Of a stretch of DNA of 64,000 nucleotides, positions 27,202 through 35,894 are shown in pieces (the stretch's first letter is position 1; every line of letters starts with the position of its first letter). The stretch covers positions 1,376,501 to 1,440,500 of the forward strand of contig NC_016622.1 of assembly GCF_000283655.1 (NCBI RefSeq). Reading direction: 5' to 3'. A program made the translations under genes and the position numbers. The notes under the pieces are model-generated. The model was not told the origin of the DNA. It ran no database searches and saw only the letters and a program-made list of their open reading frames with translations. This DNA is from Azospirillum lipoferum 4B. GTDB lineage: Bacteria > Pseudomonadota > Alphaproteobacteria > Azospirillales > Azospirillaceae.

Positions 27202-28278
27202 TCAGTTGCGCAGCGACCGCCCTTTCAGCTTGAAGACATAGGTAATGACTTCGGCGACCGCCCGATAGTGCTCGGATGGGACTTCCTCGTCGATATCGCA
27301 TGCGGCATAGAGCGCACGGGCGAGAGGCGGGTTTTCTATGACCGGGACATTGTTCGATTCGGCGATCTCGCGAATCTTGAAGGCGACCTGATCCACACCC
27401 TTCGCCAGCACCAGCGGTGCGCCCATCTGGCTGGGATCGTATTTAAGCGCCACCGCGAAGTGGGTCGGGTTGGTGACCACCACGTCGGCATTGGGCACGG
27501 CGGCCATCATGCGCTTGCGCGCGCGTTCGAAGCGAAGCTGGCGGATGCGGCCCTTGACCACGGGATCGCCTTCCTGCTGCTTGTGCTCGTCCTTCACCTC
27601 CTGCTTCGTCATCTTCATCTTCTTGTCGAACTGGGTCTTCTGCCACAGGAAGTCCCCGGCGACGATGAAGGTCAGGACCACGAGGACCCAGATCAGCAGG
27701 CGGTGCGCCAAGCTGTCGATCTGCAGCAGCATCGCGATCATGTCGATGCCGATATAGGTTTCGACAGCCCCAAACATCGGCTTCAGCGCCATGTAGGCGA
27801 CGCCGCCGACCACCGCCAGCTTGGCGATGCTCTTCAGCAGTTCCACCCCCTGGTTGGCCTTGAACAGGTTCATCAGGCCGGGCAGCGGATTCAGCTTGGA
27901 GAATTTCGGTTCGATCATCTGCCAGGAGACATTGAAGCCGATCTGCCCGATCGTCGCCATCACGCCGGCCACGACGAACAGCAGGATCGGCAGCCACAGC
28001 GCCCACATGGCATCCGCCATCACGCGGAACAGCAACGCGCCTACCCCGGCGCGGTCGAAAGTGATCTGATCCAGATTCTCGAAGTAGTAGTTCAGGCGGA
28101 AGACCATCCCCTTCATCGTGCCGGGCAGGATGGCGACCAGAACGACCAGCATCGCCGCGACCATCAACCAGTTCGCGGCCTCGCGGGTCATCGCGAACTG
28201 GCCCTGTTTGCGGGCCTCGTCGAGTTTCTTGGATGTCGGGTCCTCTGTTTTGGAGGACTCGTCCGCATCTTCCGACAT
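27202..28278 (-). CDS. flhB: Flagellar export switch protein FlhB
   Basis: A 358-residue inner-membrane component of the flagellar type III export gate. Four helices span about 35-210, followed by the cytoplasmic domain with the autocleavage motif NPTH at residues 270-273, which switches export from rod/hook to filament substrates. The length is typical. It follows fliR by 13 bases and precedes cckA in the minus-strand flagellar operon. Confidence 0.97.
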   Translation of the reverse strand: MSEDADESSKTEDPTSKKLDEARKQGQFAMTREAANWLMVAAMLVVLVAILPGTMKGMVFRLNYYFENLDQITFDRAGVGALLFRVMADAMWALWLPILLFVVAGVMATIGQIGFNVSWQMIEPKFSKLNPLPGLMNLFKANQGVELLKSIAKLAVVGGVAYMALKPMFGAVETYIGIDMIAMLLQIDSLAHRLLIWVLVVLTFIVAGDFLWQKTQFDKKMKMTKQEVKDEHKQQEGDPVVKGRIRQLRFERARKRMMAAVPNADVVVTNPTHFAVALKYDPSQMGAPLVLAKGVDQVAFKIREIAESNNVPVIENPPLARALYAACDIDEEVPSEHYRAVAEVITYVFKLKGRSLRN

Positions 28279-28291
28279 CGGCGTCCTCCCT

Positions 28292-29062
28292 TTACAGCGG
28301 CTTCAGCAGTTCGATGAAGCTCGATTCGAACCGCGACAGCCAGAACAGCATCATGGCGCCCAGGGTCAGCGCGAACAGGAACAGCCCCATCAGCACCTGG
28401 ACGGAGGTGAAAATCTGGAACACCTGCACCTGCGGCGCCAGCTTGTTCAGCAGGCCGAGCGCCAGCGCGAACAGGATGCCGGTGATCAGGAAGGGGGCCG
28501 ACATCTGCACTCCCATCAGGAAGGTCTTCGACACCAGCTGCCCGATCACGTTCGCCATGTCGTCCACCGGAATCGCCGCCCCCGGCGTGAAGGTGGCATA
28601 GCTGTCGACCACCGCCATGATCAGCAGATGATGCAGGTCGGTCACGAACAGCAGGAGCAACCCCAGCCAGCCCATCAGCGCGCCCGGCAGCGAGCCCGCA
28701 GTGGCCAGCGCGGGGTTGAAGATCTGGGCGTTGGCAAGGCCGCTCTGCAGGCTGATGATGGTTCCGGCGACCTCCAGCGTGCCCATCAGCAGCCGCGCGA
28801 TGGTGCCGAGGAAGATGCCGATCGTCATCTCGCCGGCCGCCAGCACCAGAAGCTGGAAGGGACCGCCGGGCATCGGCGGCAGTTGCGGCCGGATCACCGG
28901 CGCCACCAGCACGCTGACCGCCAGCGCGAACAGCAGGCGCGTGCGGGGGGTGATGAAGGCGTCGCCGATTGTCGGCATCACGCTGAAGGCGGTGCCGACC
29001 CGCAGGAAAACCAACATCCAGACGAAGATCTGCTCGCCCAGAAGCTGCTGGAGGACGTTCAT
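28292..29062 (-). CDS. fliR: Flagellar export gate protein FliR
   Basis: A 256-residue polytopic protein with about six helices and FliR family features: the N-terminal ...WMLVFLRVGTAFSVMPTIG, the RLLFALAVSVLVAPV stretch and the central GAAIPVDDMANVIGQLVSKT block. FliR forms the export gate with FliP and FliQ. Its start overlaps the fliQ stop by 4 bases. Confidence 0.95.
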   Translation of the reverse strand: MNVLQQLLGEQIFVWMLVFLRVGTAFSVMPTIGDAFITPRTRLLFALAVSVLVAPVIRPQLPPMPGGPFQLLVLAAGEMTIGIFLGTIARLLMGTLEVAGTIISLQSGLANAQIFNPALATAGSLPGALMGWLGLLLLFVTDLHHLLIMAVVDSYATFTPGAAIPVDDMANVIGQLVSKTFLMGVQMSAPFLITGILFALALGLLNKLAPQVQVFQIFTSVQVLMGLFLFALTLGAMMLFWLSRFESSFIELLKPL

Positions 29063-29418
29063 CCGCCCGCCGCGGCCGCGGTCGGCGCCGGGGCCGGCGT
29101 TATGCCGGTGCCCGGCGTGAAGGGTGCGCCGCCATTGTCGTGGGCGCCGACGCCGATGGCAACGATCCGGTCGGCGACCTCATGCTCGAAGAACTCGGTC
29201 AGCTTGCCCAGCATGAAAGGCATCAGCAGGATGCTCAGCCCGAAGACCAGCATCACCTTCGGCACCATGGCGAGGGTCTGCTCGCTGATCTGGGTGACGG
29301 CCTGGAAGATCGAGATCACGGTGCCCAAAAGCATCATGATGACGAGAATCGGCCCGCACACGATCACCAGTGTGACGATCGAGGTGCGGCACAGCTCGAT
29401 GACTTCGGTCTCGCTCAT
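29059..29418 (-). CDS. fliQ: Flagellar export gate protein FliQ with extended C-terminus
   Basis: A 119-residue protein with the two FliQ helices (about 13-40 and 52-76: IVCGPILVIMMLLGTVISIF and VPKVMLVFGLSILLMPFML) and the linking QAVTQISEQTLAMVPK segment. FliQ is normally about 88-90 residues; here a Gly/Pro/Ala-rich tail of about 30 residues follows. The tail seems genuine because the frame runs straight into the fliR start with a 4-base overlap. Confidence 0.94.
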   Translation of the reverse strand: MSETEVIELCRTSIVTLVIVCGPILVIMMLLGTVISIFQAVTQISEQTLAMVPKVMLVFGLSILLMPFMLGKLTEFFEHEVADRIVAIGVGAHDNGGAPFTPGTGITPAPAPTAAAAGG

Positions 29419-29460
29419 GACGACACGTGATTCGATGCGGTTGCGAAGGACGGCCGGCCG

Positions 29461-29760
29461 TCACATCGGCATGCGCAGGATTTCCTGATAGGCGTTCAGA
29501 ACCTTGTCGCGAACGGCGGTGACGGTCTGCAGCGTCACCTCGGCGTTGGTCACTGCCTGGACCACCTCGTTCAGGTCGGCCTTGCCGACGGAGGCGAGTG
29601 CCGACATGTCCTCGCTCTTTTTCAGGGTGCCGATGCTCTCCTTGGCCGCCTGTTCCAGCACGTCGCCGAAGGAGGCGCCGTCGCGCGCGGCCAGACCGGG
29701 TCCGGTCGTCTTCGCGGCGGTGGTGGCGTAGGCCGCGGCGGCGTTCAGCGGATTGATCAT
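29461..29760 (-). CDS. fliE: Flagellar hook-basal body protein FliE
   Basis: A 99-residue protein that joins the MS ring to the rod. The C-terminal half matches the family: SVGKADLNEVVQAVTNAEVT and LQTVTAVRDKVLNAYQEILR, ending MPM. The length is normal. It lies between flgC and fliQ in the conserved alphaproteobacterial flagellar order. Confidence 0.95.
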   Translation of the reverse strand: MINPLNAAAAYATTAAKTTGPGLAARDGASFGDVLEQAAKESIGTLKKSEDMSALASVGKADLNEVVQAVTNAEVTLQTVTAVRDKVLNAYQEILRMPM

Positions 29761-29809
29761 GGCGGCGGTTCCGGTCGGTCAGGGAGATGGAGCGATTGGG
29801 CGGGAGAAA

Positions 29810-30220
29810 TCAGGTGCGCAGAATGTCGATGGTGCGTGTCAGCATCTGGCGTGCCGTGTCGATGGCCGACAGGTTCGCCTCGTAGCTGCGTTGAGCCTCG
29901 CGCATGTCCATCGCCTCGACCACCGAATTGACGTTCGGCAGCAGGACGTAACCGTCGGCGTCGGCCGACGGGTGGGACGGGTCGTAGCGGCGCTGGAAGT
30001 CGCCCTTGTCGACGCCGACCTTGGCGACGCGGACCTTGTCCACGTCCATCGCCCGGTCCAGCTCGTTCTTGAAGATCACCGTCTTGCGGCGATAGGGCAG
30101 ATCGCCCGGCGTTTCCGCCGTGGTGTTGGCGTTGGCCAGATTCTCCGCAATGACCTTCAGGCGCGTGCCCTGAGCCTTCAGGCCCGAGGCGGATACCGCC
30201 ATCGACTTGTAGAGATCCAT
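29810..30220 (-). CDS. flgC: Flagellar basal-body rod protein FlgC
   Basis: A 136-residue proximal rod protein. The N-terminus MDLYKSMAVSASGLKAQGTR with the ENLANANTT motif and the C-terminal MREAQRSYEANLSAIDTARQ are the standard rod/hook helices. I chose the ATG at 30220 as it begins the conserved helix; the longer frame adds nine unsupported residues. It is encoded between flgB and fliE. Confidence 0.96.
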   Translation of the reverse strand: MDLYKSMAVSASGLKAQGTRLKVIAENLANANTTAETPGDLPYRRKTVIFKNELDRAMDVDKVRVAKVGVDKGDFQRRYDPSHPSADADGYVLLPNVNSVVEAMDMREAQRSYEANLSAIDTARQMLTRTIDILRT

Positions 30221-30291
30221 AGCAACCGCCTCCTCGAACGCCCGCAAATCCTAAACGCCCGCAAACCCTAAGCGACCTTAAACGAAGCCGG

Positions 30292-30696
30292 TCAACCGCC
30301 GGAGCGGATCGCCGACTTGATCATCGTGACCTGTTTTTTGTACAGGTTGGTGATGGTCTGGTAATCCATCGCGTTCTGACCCATCCGCATCATCTGCTCT
30401 TCCAGGACGACGTTGTTGCCGTCCGGCGCCGTTTCGTACGGATCGCGCACCTTCTGTTCCTTGGCGAGGCCGCCGGGGCCGCGGGTGCCGGCCAGATGGG
30501 ACGGATCGGTCGCCACCGGGGTCAGGCGCCGGTTGTCGCTCAGTGCGTCGCGAAAGCTGAAGGACTTCAGGTCGCGGCTCTTGTAATCCGGCGTGTTGGC
30601 GTTGGCGATGTTCTGCGAGAGGACTTCCTGACGCTGGGTCAGCCAGTCCATCTTGCGCGACATCAGCTTGAAGATGCCGAGATTTCCGAGGTCCAT
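30292..30696 (-). CDS. flgB: Flagellar basal-body rod protein FlgB
   Basis: A 134-residue proximal rod protein with LTQRQEVLSQNIANANTPDY in its N-terminal helix and the DYQTITNLYKKQVTMIKSAI C-terminal helix typical of FlgB. The ATG at 30696 starts the conserved part; an upstream extension of 34 residues in the same frame is basic and unlike the family. It is the first gene of the minus-strand flagellar operon, divergent from the FlhB-like gene. Confidence 0.96.
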   Translation of the reverse strand: MDLGNLGIFKLMSRKMDWLTQRQEVLSQNIANANTPDYKSRDLKSFSFRDALSDNRRLTPVATDPSHLAGTRGPGGLAKEQKVRDPYETAPDGNNVVLEEQMMRMGQNAMDYQTITNLYKKQVTMIKSAIRSGG

Positions 30697-30862
30697 GGCC
30701 CTGATCCCGTCCTTGATGCCTCCGGTCACGCGGACCGACGCCAATCGGCCGACGCCAAACCTCCGGCAGAACAGCCGTTGGAAGGCCACGCTCCCCATGG
30801 TCGCCCGTTTGCGTTAACGAAGGATGAATCCCGGCAGTCGGGAGTCGCACCGGCGAACCGCC

Positions 30863-30878
30863 TTTACAGTTCGTTAAG
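30863..30878. promoter_or_regulatory. CtrA-like site in the flgB/FlhB-like divergent region
   Basis: TTTA-N7-TTAA, one mismatch from the CtrA consensus TTAA-N7-TTAA, in the 232-base divergent promoter region. CtrA control of flagella and the nearby cckA make it plausible; the motif alone is weak. Confidence 0.35.
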
Positions 30879-30928
30879 CCTACCGGTCCAGGATGCGGCG
30901 AGGAAGGACCCCTTGAAAAGGCCGCCTT

Positions 30929-31339
30929 TTGTCCGCGCAGCCCCGCTCCCCCGCATCGAAGCCGGCCGGTACGTCACCGCGCCCGTCCGGGCGCATGCCT
31001 GCGCGGCGTCCGGTCGCCGTCGCGCTGAAATACGAGCTGGGAACACAGACTCTGCCGCGGATCGTCGCCACCGGCAAGGGAACGGTGGCGGAGCAGATCC
31101 TGGAGGTCGCCTTCGCCAACGGCGTCAAGGTGCGCGAGGATGCCGATCTGGTGGAGATCCTGTCGGCGATCGAGGTCGACAGCGATATTCCGGTGGAGGC
31201 CATCGCCGCCGTGGCGGAAATCCTTGCCTACGTCTACCGGGCGAACGGCACCCTGCCGCCGGAACCGCAACCGGAAGAGCCCGCCGAGCCCATGGCCGCC
31301 GCACAAATGGCCGCCACACAAAGGGAGGACAAGCCGTGA
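30929..31339 (+). CDS. FlhB C-terminal domain-like protein (FlhX type)
   Basis: A 136-residue protein whose core (residues about 27-108) resembles only the cytoplasmic cleaved domain of FlhB: RPVAVALKYELG, LPRIVATGKGTVAEQILEVA and DIPVEAIAAVAEILAYVYRANG. There are no membrane helices. The position of NPTH is absent, so it represents the post-cleavage part. The start is probably TTG 30929 (AAAAGG upstream); ATG 30995 is the alternative. It leads the divergent group towards fliO and fliP. Confidence 0.82.
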   Translation: MSAQPRSPASKPAGTSPRPSGRMPARRPVAVALKYELGTQTLPRIVATGKGTVAEQILEVAFANGVKVREDADLVEILSAIEVDSDIPVEAIAAVAEILAYVYRANGTLPPEPQPEEPAEPMAAAQMAATQREDKP

Positions 31340-31737
31340 CCCGTCCACCATCCCCTCCCCGCTCTCCTCAGGATGCCTTTTCCGTCGCCGAACTCACCGA
31401 ACGGGCGGCACGTCTCGGCGCGGCCCTGGAAGAGGCGCGGGCGGAGGCGGAGGCCGGCGTACTGATCGACCTTGCGGGGTTGGAGGACAGCGTCGCCCAG
31501 CTCTGCGCCGCGGCGGAAGGAATGCCGCGCAGCGATGCGCGGACCCTGCTCGGCCCGCTGGGCGATCTCGTCGCCGCCCTGGATCCTCTGGCGGCGTCCC
31601 TGACCGACCAGCAGGCCAAGCGCGAGCAGTCCCTCGCCGCCGCGCTGGCGGGACGCGACGATCCGCACACCGCCCGTCAGCGCGCCGCCGCCGCCTATGG
31701 GCGCAGCGGTCCCGGCCGCACAGACGATCTGCCCTGA
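31336..31737 (+). CDS. Small helical protein in flagellar operon, unknown function
   Basis: A 133-residue helical, Ala/Glu-rich soluble protein with no recognised family; residues about 16-55 look coiled-coil-like. It begins with a GTG that overlaps the FlhB-like gene's stop by 4 bases and is followed 22 bases later by fliO. The position suggests a flagellar assembly or chaperone role, which is inference from context. Confidence 0.65.
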   Translation: MTRPPSPPRSPQDAFSVAELTERAARLGAALEEARAEAEAGVLIDLAGLEDSVAQLCAAAEGMPRSDARTLLGPLGDLVAALDPLAASLTDQQAKREQSLAAALAGRDDPHTARQRAAAAYGRSGPGRTDDLP

Positions 31738-31759
31738 TTAGAGAAAGCCCGCCGCTTCC

Positions 31760-32113
31760 ATGGATCTCGACCAGTATATCCGTTTCCTGATGGCGCTGTT
31801 CTTCGTGGTGGCGCTGATCATGGTCGTCGCCTGGGTGATGCGCCGCGTCGGCATGGCAGGCGGCACCATGCGCGGCCGCGCCCGCCAGCGACGGCTGAGC
31901 GTGGTGGAGGCGCTGCCCATCGACGCCAAGCGGCGGCTGATCCTGGTCCGCCGCGACGACCGCGAGCATCTGATCCTGCTGAGCGCCAACGGCGACCTGC
32001 TGGTCGACAGCGCGCCGGCCGGCGGCTTCGACAGCGCGCTGGCCAAGTCGGCCGACACGGCCCCCGCCATCTCACCTCCCGCGCCGGTCGCGGCCGGGAG
32101 CCAGCCGCAATGA
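31760..32113 (+). CDS. fliO: Flagellar biosynthesis protein FliO
   Basis: A 117-residue protein with one N-terminal helix (about 8-27), then a basic segment and a small beta-rich cytoplasmic domain (RRLSVVEALPIDAKRRLILV and DDREHLILLSANGD), which is the FliO pattern. FliO helps FliP assemble. Its stop overlaps the fliP start by 4 bases. The tail is Ala/Pro-rich. Confidence 0.88.
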   Translation: MDLDQYIRFLMALFFVVALIMVVAWVMRRVGMAGGTMRGRARQRRLSVVEALPIDAKRRLILVRRDDREHLILLSANGDLLVDSAPAGGFDSALAKSADTAPAISPPAPVAAGSQPQ

Positions 32114-32910
32114 GGGCGCTCCTCCTCCGCCGTCTGGCGGGCTGCTGGGCGGGCTGCTGGAAACCGCTGTCCGCCGGGCTGCTTCTGGCGCTCGCCGTCG
32201 GGGTCGTCGCCGGCCTCAGCGCCGGCCCGGCCCTGGCGCAGAGCCTGACCTTCGATCTGGGCGACGCCGGCGGCACCGCCACCGGCCGCATCGTCCAGAT
32301 GGTGGCGCTGATCACGGTGCTGTCGCTGGCGCCGTCGATCCTGATCATGATGACGGCCTTCACCCGCATCGTCATCGTGCTGTCCTTCCTGCGCAACGCG
32401 CTGGGCGTGCAGCAGGTGCCGCCGACCACGGTGATGATGTCGCTTGCCCTGTTCCTGACCTTCTTCGTCATGGCCCCGGTGTTCGAGCGCAGCTACACCC
32501 AGGGCATCCAGCCGCTGATCAACCAGGAAATCGACGAGATGGAGGCGTTCCGCCGCACGGTGGCGCCGCTGCGCGAGTTCATGCTGAACCACACCAGCGA
32601 GAAGGATCTGCGGCTGTTCATGGACATGGCCCGCATCCAATCGGTGCCGGAGCCGTCCGACATGCCGCTGCACGTCCTGGTCCCCGCCTTCATGATCTCG
32701 GAGATCAAGCGCGGGTTCGAAATCGGCTTCCTGCTGTTCCTGCCCTTCCTGATCATCGACATGGTGGTGTCGTCGATCCTGATGTCGATGGGCATGATGA
32801 TGCTGCCGCCGACCATGGTCGCCATCCCGTTCAAGATCATCTTCTTCGTGCTGGTCGACGGGTGGTACCTGATCGCCGGATCGCTGGCGCGCAGTTTCGG
32901 CACGCTTTGA
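32110..32910 (+). CDS. fliP: Flagellar export gate protein FliP
   Basis: A 266-residue inner-membrane protein with a cleavable signal peptide (about 1-43) and four further helices. Family motifs are TAFTRIVIVLSFLRNALGVQ (about 79-98), FMDMARIQSVPEPSDMP and FEIGFLLFLPFLIIDMVVSS. It is the core of the FliP-FliQ-FliR export gate, whose other members are in the divergent operon. Confidence 0.97.
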   Translation: MRALLLRRLAGCWAGCWKPLSAGLLLALAVGVVAGLSAGPALAQSLTFDLGDAGGTATGRIVQMVALITVLSLAPSILIMMTAFTRIVIVLSFLRNALGVQQVPPTTVMMSLALFLTFFVMAPVFERSYTQGIQPLINQEIDEMEAFRRTVAPLREFMLNHTSEKDLRLFMDMARIQSVPEPSDMPLHVLVPAFMISEIKRGFEIGFLLFLPFLIIDMVVSSILMSMGMMMLPPTMVAIPFKIIFFVLVDGWYLIAGSLARSFGTL

Positions 32911-33192
32911 GGAACGGATAGGGGCGGAAACCACACGCGGAGGGTGAAAGACCCTGCGCACTTCGTCGCATCCCCCGTGCTTGGGCTTCGCCGCGCAAGC
33001 GGGCGCTGGCGTCCGCCGTCGTAAACGCGTATGAGGAAGCCGATGAGCGCAGGCGGGGGACCGGCAAGGGGGCCGGACCGTCTGATGGCTCCGATCTGTC
33101 GCGACCGCCGGACCGGGGTTCGACAGTGCGGACCGTACCGTCGCACCGGGCGCCATCGCAACGACGGACCAACCTCGGACCGCAACCACCGC

Positions 33193-35091
33193 ATGACAGA
33201 CACCGCTTTTAAGGCCGCGCCGCCAGACACCGGCAAGCTCGCGACGCTGACCCTGGGCGCGCTCGGGGTCGTTTACGGCGACATCGGCACCAGCCCGCTC
33301 TACACGCTTCGCGAATGCTTCGGCGGCGAGCATGGGCTGGCACTGACCCCCGACAACATCCTCGGCATCATGTCGCTGGTGTTCTGGGCCTTGGTGATGG
33401 TCGTCACCGTGAAGTATGTGGGCTTCGTCATGCGGGCCGACAACAAGGGCGAGGGCGGCATCCTGTCCCTGCTGGCGCTGGCGTCGAAAACGCGGCCGGA
33501 TGCGTCGGGCCGGCTGACCCTGCTGACCGCGCTGGGGCTGTTCGGCGCCGCGCTGTTCTATGGCGACGGCATGATCACCCCGGCGATGTCCGTACTGTCT
33601 GCGGTCGAGGGGCTGGAGGTGGCGGAGCCGGCGCTGGAGTCGGTCGTGGTGCCTCTGACGATGGCCATCCTGATCGCCCTGTTCGCCATCCAGAGCCACG
33701 GCACCTCGCGCGTCGGCGCGCTGTTCGGCCCGATCATGCTGGCGTGGTTCTCCACGCTCGGCATCCTGGGGCTGGTCGAGGTGGTCCAGCAGCCGGGCGT
33801 CCTGGTCGCCTTCAACCCGCTCTACGCCATTTCCTTCTTCGCCAACCACGGGGTGGCCGGCTTCCTGGTGCTGGGTGCCGTCGTGCTGGCGGTGACCGGC
33901 GGCGAGGCGCTCTATGCCGACATGGGCCATTTCGGCCGCCGCCCGATCCAGGTGGCGTGGCTGACCGTGGTGCTGCCGGCGCTGCTGCTCAACTATCTGG
34001 GCCAATGCGCGCTTCTGCTGAGCGATCCGTCGGCGGTGCGCAGCCCCTTCTATCTGCTGGCGCCGGAATGGGGGCTCTATCCCCTGATCGGCTTGTCGAC
34101 GGCCGCCACCGTCATCGCCAGCCAGGCGGTGATCTCCGGCGTCTTCTCGCTGACCCGGCAGGCGGTGCAGCTGGGCCTCTGCCCTCGCCTGGACATCCGC
34201 CACACCTCCAACGAGGAGGAGGGGCAGATCTACATCCCCCGCGCCAACTGGGGCCTGCTGGCCGCGGTGCTGGGGCTGGTGGTGCTGTTCCAGTCCTCCA
34301 GCCGTCTCGCGGCCGCCTACGGCATCGCGGTGACCGGCGACATGATCATCACCACCACCCTGTTCCTGGTGGTGGCGCGCCGCCGCTGGAACTGGAGCCT
34401 GCCGCTCTGCCTTGCCGTCGGGGCGGTGTTCCTGACCATCGAGATCTCCTTCTTCGCCGCCAACGCGGTGAAGATTCCCCATGGCGGCTGGGTGCCCCTG
34501 GTGATCGCCGTCCTCACGCTCGGCCTGATGGCCACCTGGCGCCGCGGCCGGGCCGTTCTGACCATGCGGCTGGCCGAGGAATCGCTGCCGCTCGACGCCT
34601 TCATCAAGCGGCAGGCGAAGTCCTCCGACATCCTTCGGGTGAAGGGCACGGCGGTCTTCATGACCTCCAGTTCCAACACCGTGCCCATCGCGCTGCTGCA
34701 CAACCTGAAGCACAATCAGGTCCTGCACGAGCGCGTCGTCTTCGTCACCGTGGTGGTGGAGGACGTGCCGCGCGTTCCCGCCAAGGACCGCGTGGTGGTG
34801 GAGGGGCTGGCCGAGGGCTTCTACCGCATCACCGTGCGCTACGGCTTCTCGCAGGAGCCGAACATCCCGAAGGCGCTGCGGCTGTGCAAGGCGTTCGGGC
34901 TGGAGTTCGACGTGATGGCGACCTCCTTCTTCCTCGGTCGCGAGACGCTGATTCCGCAGATGAACTCGCAGATGGCGCTGTGGCGGGAGAAGCTGTTCGT
35001 CGTGATGTCCCGCACATCGGTCAGCGCCACCGACTTCTTCAAGCTGCCGCCCAACCGCGTGGTGGAGTTGGGAACGCAGGTGCAGCTGTAG
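33193..35091 (+). CDS. kup: Low-affinity potassium transporter Kup
   Basis: A 632-residue K+/H+ symporter of the KUP/HAK family. The diagnostic start GVVYGDIGTSPLYTLRECF (about residues 25-43), the GEGGILSLLALA motif and the RRPIQVAW, FLTIEISFFAAN and KIPHGGWVPL segments are visible, with about 12 helices and a C-terminal cytoplasmic domain. The ATG at 33193 gives the normal length; longer frames have no support. The 282 bases upstream contain no other feature I can support. A 16-bp hairpin follows the gene. Confidence 0.96.
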   Translation: MTDTAFKAAPPDTGKLATLTLGALGVVYGDIGTSPLYTLRECFGGEHGLALTPDNILGIMSLVFWALVMVVTVKYVGFVMRADNKGEGGILSLLALASKTRPDASGRLTLLTALGLFGAALFYGDGMITPAMSVLSAVEGLEVAEPALESVVVPLTMAILIALFAIQSHGTSRVGALFGPIMLAWFSTLGILGLVEVVQQPGVLVAFNPLYAISFFANHGVAGFLVLGAVVLAVTGGEALYADMGHFGRRPIQVAWLTVVLPALLLNYLGQCALLLSDPSAVRSPFYLLAPEWGLYPLIGLSTAATVIASQAVISGVFSLTRQAVQLGLCPRLDIRHTSNEEEGQIYIPRANWGLLAAVLGLVVLFQSSSRLAAAYGIAVTGDMIITTTLFLVVARRRWNWSLPLCLAVGAVFLTIEISFFAANAVKIPHGGWVPLVIAVLTLGLMATWRRGRAVLTMRLAEESLPLDAFIKRQAKSSDILRVKGTAVFMTSSSNTVPIALLHNLKHNQVLHERVVFVTVVVEDVPRVPAKDRVVVEGLAEGFYRITVRYGFSQEPNIPKALRLCKAFGLEFDVMATSFFLGRETLIPQMNSQMALWREKLFVVMSRTSVSATDFFKLPPNRVVELGTQVQL

Positions 35092-35104
35092 GGCCGGCAA
35101 ATCC

Positions 35105-35145
35105 GCTGTTCCCCCCTGCCCTCCGCACCGGCAGGGGGGAACAGC
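35105..35145 (+). terminator. Hairpin terminator after kup
   Basis: A perfect 16-bp stem (GCTGTTCCCCCCTGCC / GGCAGGGGGGAACAGC) with a 9-base loop, 13 bases after the kup stop. No T-run. Confidence 0.75.
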
Positions 35146-35281
35146 AATCCGAAAGGCCTACCTCCTTCGAGAAAAGAAAATCGCTGCCCGGTCGGAGAAT
35201 AGCTGTGATCCGACCGGAAGCCTCCCCCGTAACGGTGGTGTGTCCGCGGGAAGCGGACCTTCACCGATAAGAGGGAATGCT

Positions 35282-35827
35282 ATGAAGAAGGTTGCCACCG
35301 TGGCGATCGCCACCCTTCTTTTTGCCGGTTGCGCCAATGCCGCCATGGAGAAGATGGTCGGCGGCGCGCCGATGTACCCCAGCAAGACCATCGTTGAAAA
35401 CGCGTCCCAGTCGAAGGACCACACCACGCTCGTCGCCGCCGTGAAGGCCGCCGGGCTGGTCGACACGCTGAGCGGCAAGGGTCCCTTCACCGTCTTCGCC
35501 CCCACCAACGCGGCCTTCGCCGCCCTGCCCGCCGGCACCGTCGACACGCTGCTGAAGCCGGAAAACAAGGGCCAGCTGACCAAGGTGCTGACCTATCACG
35601 TCGTGCCGGGCAAGATCGACGCGAAGGATCTCGTGGCCGACATCAAGAAGGGCAACGGCAAGGCGATGCTGAAGACGGTGGAAGGCATGCCGCTGACCTT
35701 CACCCAGTCCGGCGACGCCGTGATGGTCGCCGACGCATCGGGCAACATGGCCCGCGTCACCATCGCCGACGTCCAGCAGTCGAACGGCGTGGTCCACGTC
35801 ATCGACAAGGTTCTGCTGCCGAAGTAA
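35282..35827 (+). CDS. Fasciclin (FAS1) domain exported protein
   Basis: A 181-residue exported protein: a signal peptide (about 1-20, with Cys16 in FAGCAN that may be a lipobox) and one FAS1 domain. FAS1 motifs are TIVENASQSKDHTTLVAAVK, FTVFAPTNAAFAALP (H1) and VLTYHVVPGKI (H2), ending NGVVHVIDKVLLPK. FAS1 proteins mediate adhesion or are periplasmic proteins of unclear function. AGAGGGA precedes the ATG. The gene stands alone between two hairpin-bounded units. Confidence 0.92.
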   Translation: MKKVATVAIATLLFAGCANAAMEKMVGGAPMYPSKTIVENASQSKDHTTLVAAVKAAGLVDTLSGKGPFTVFAPTNAAFAALPAGTVDTLLKPENKGQLTKVLTYHVVPGKIDAKDLVADIKKGNGKAMLKTVEGMPLTFTQSGDAVMVADASGNMARVTIADVQQSNGVVHVIDKVLLPK

Positions 35828-35894
35828 CGGCGCGGAAGGGGCGGCGGGACGGGTCCGTTCCCCCCGCAGGGTGCGTCCCGCCACCTCACCGTCG

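Noticed and set aside
31738-35100. Minus-strand frame of about 1100 codons opposite fliO, fliP and kup
   Set aside because: Shadow of three confident genes; composition typical of reverse-complement translation.
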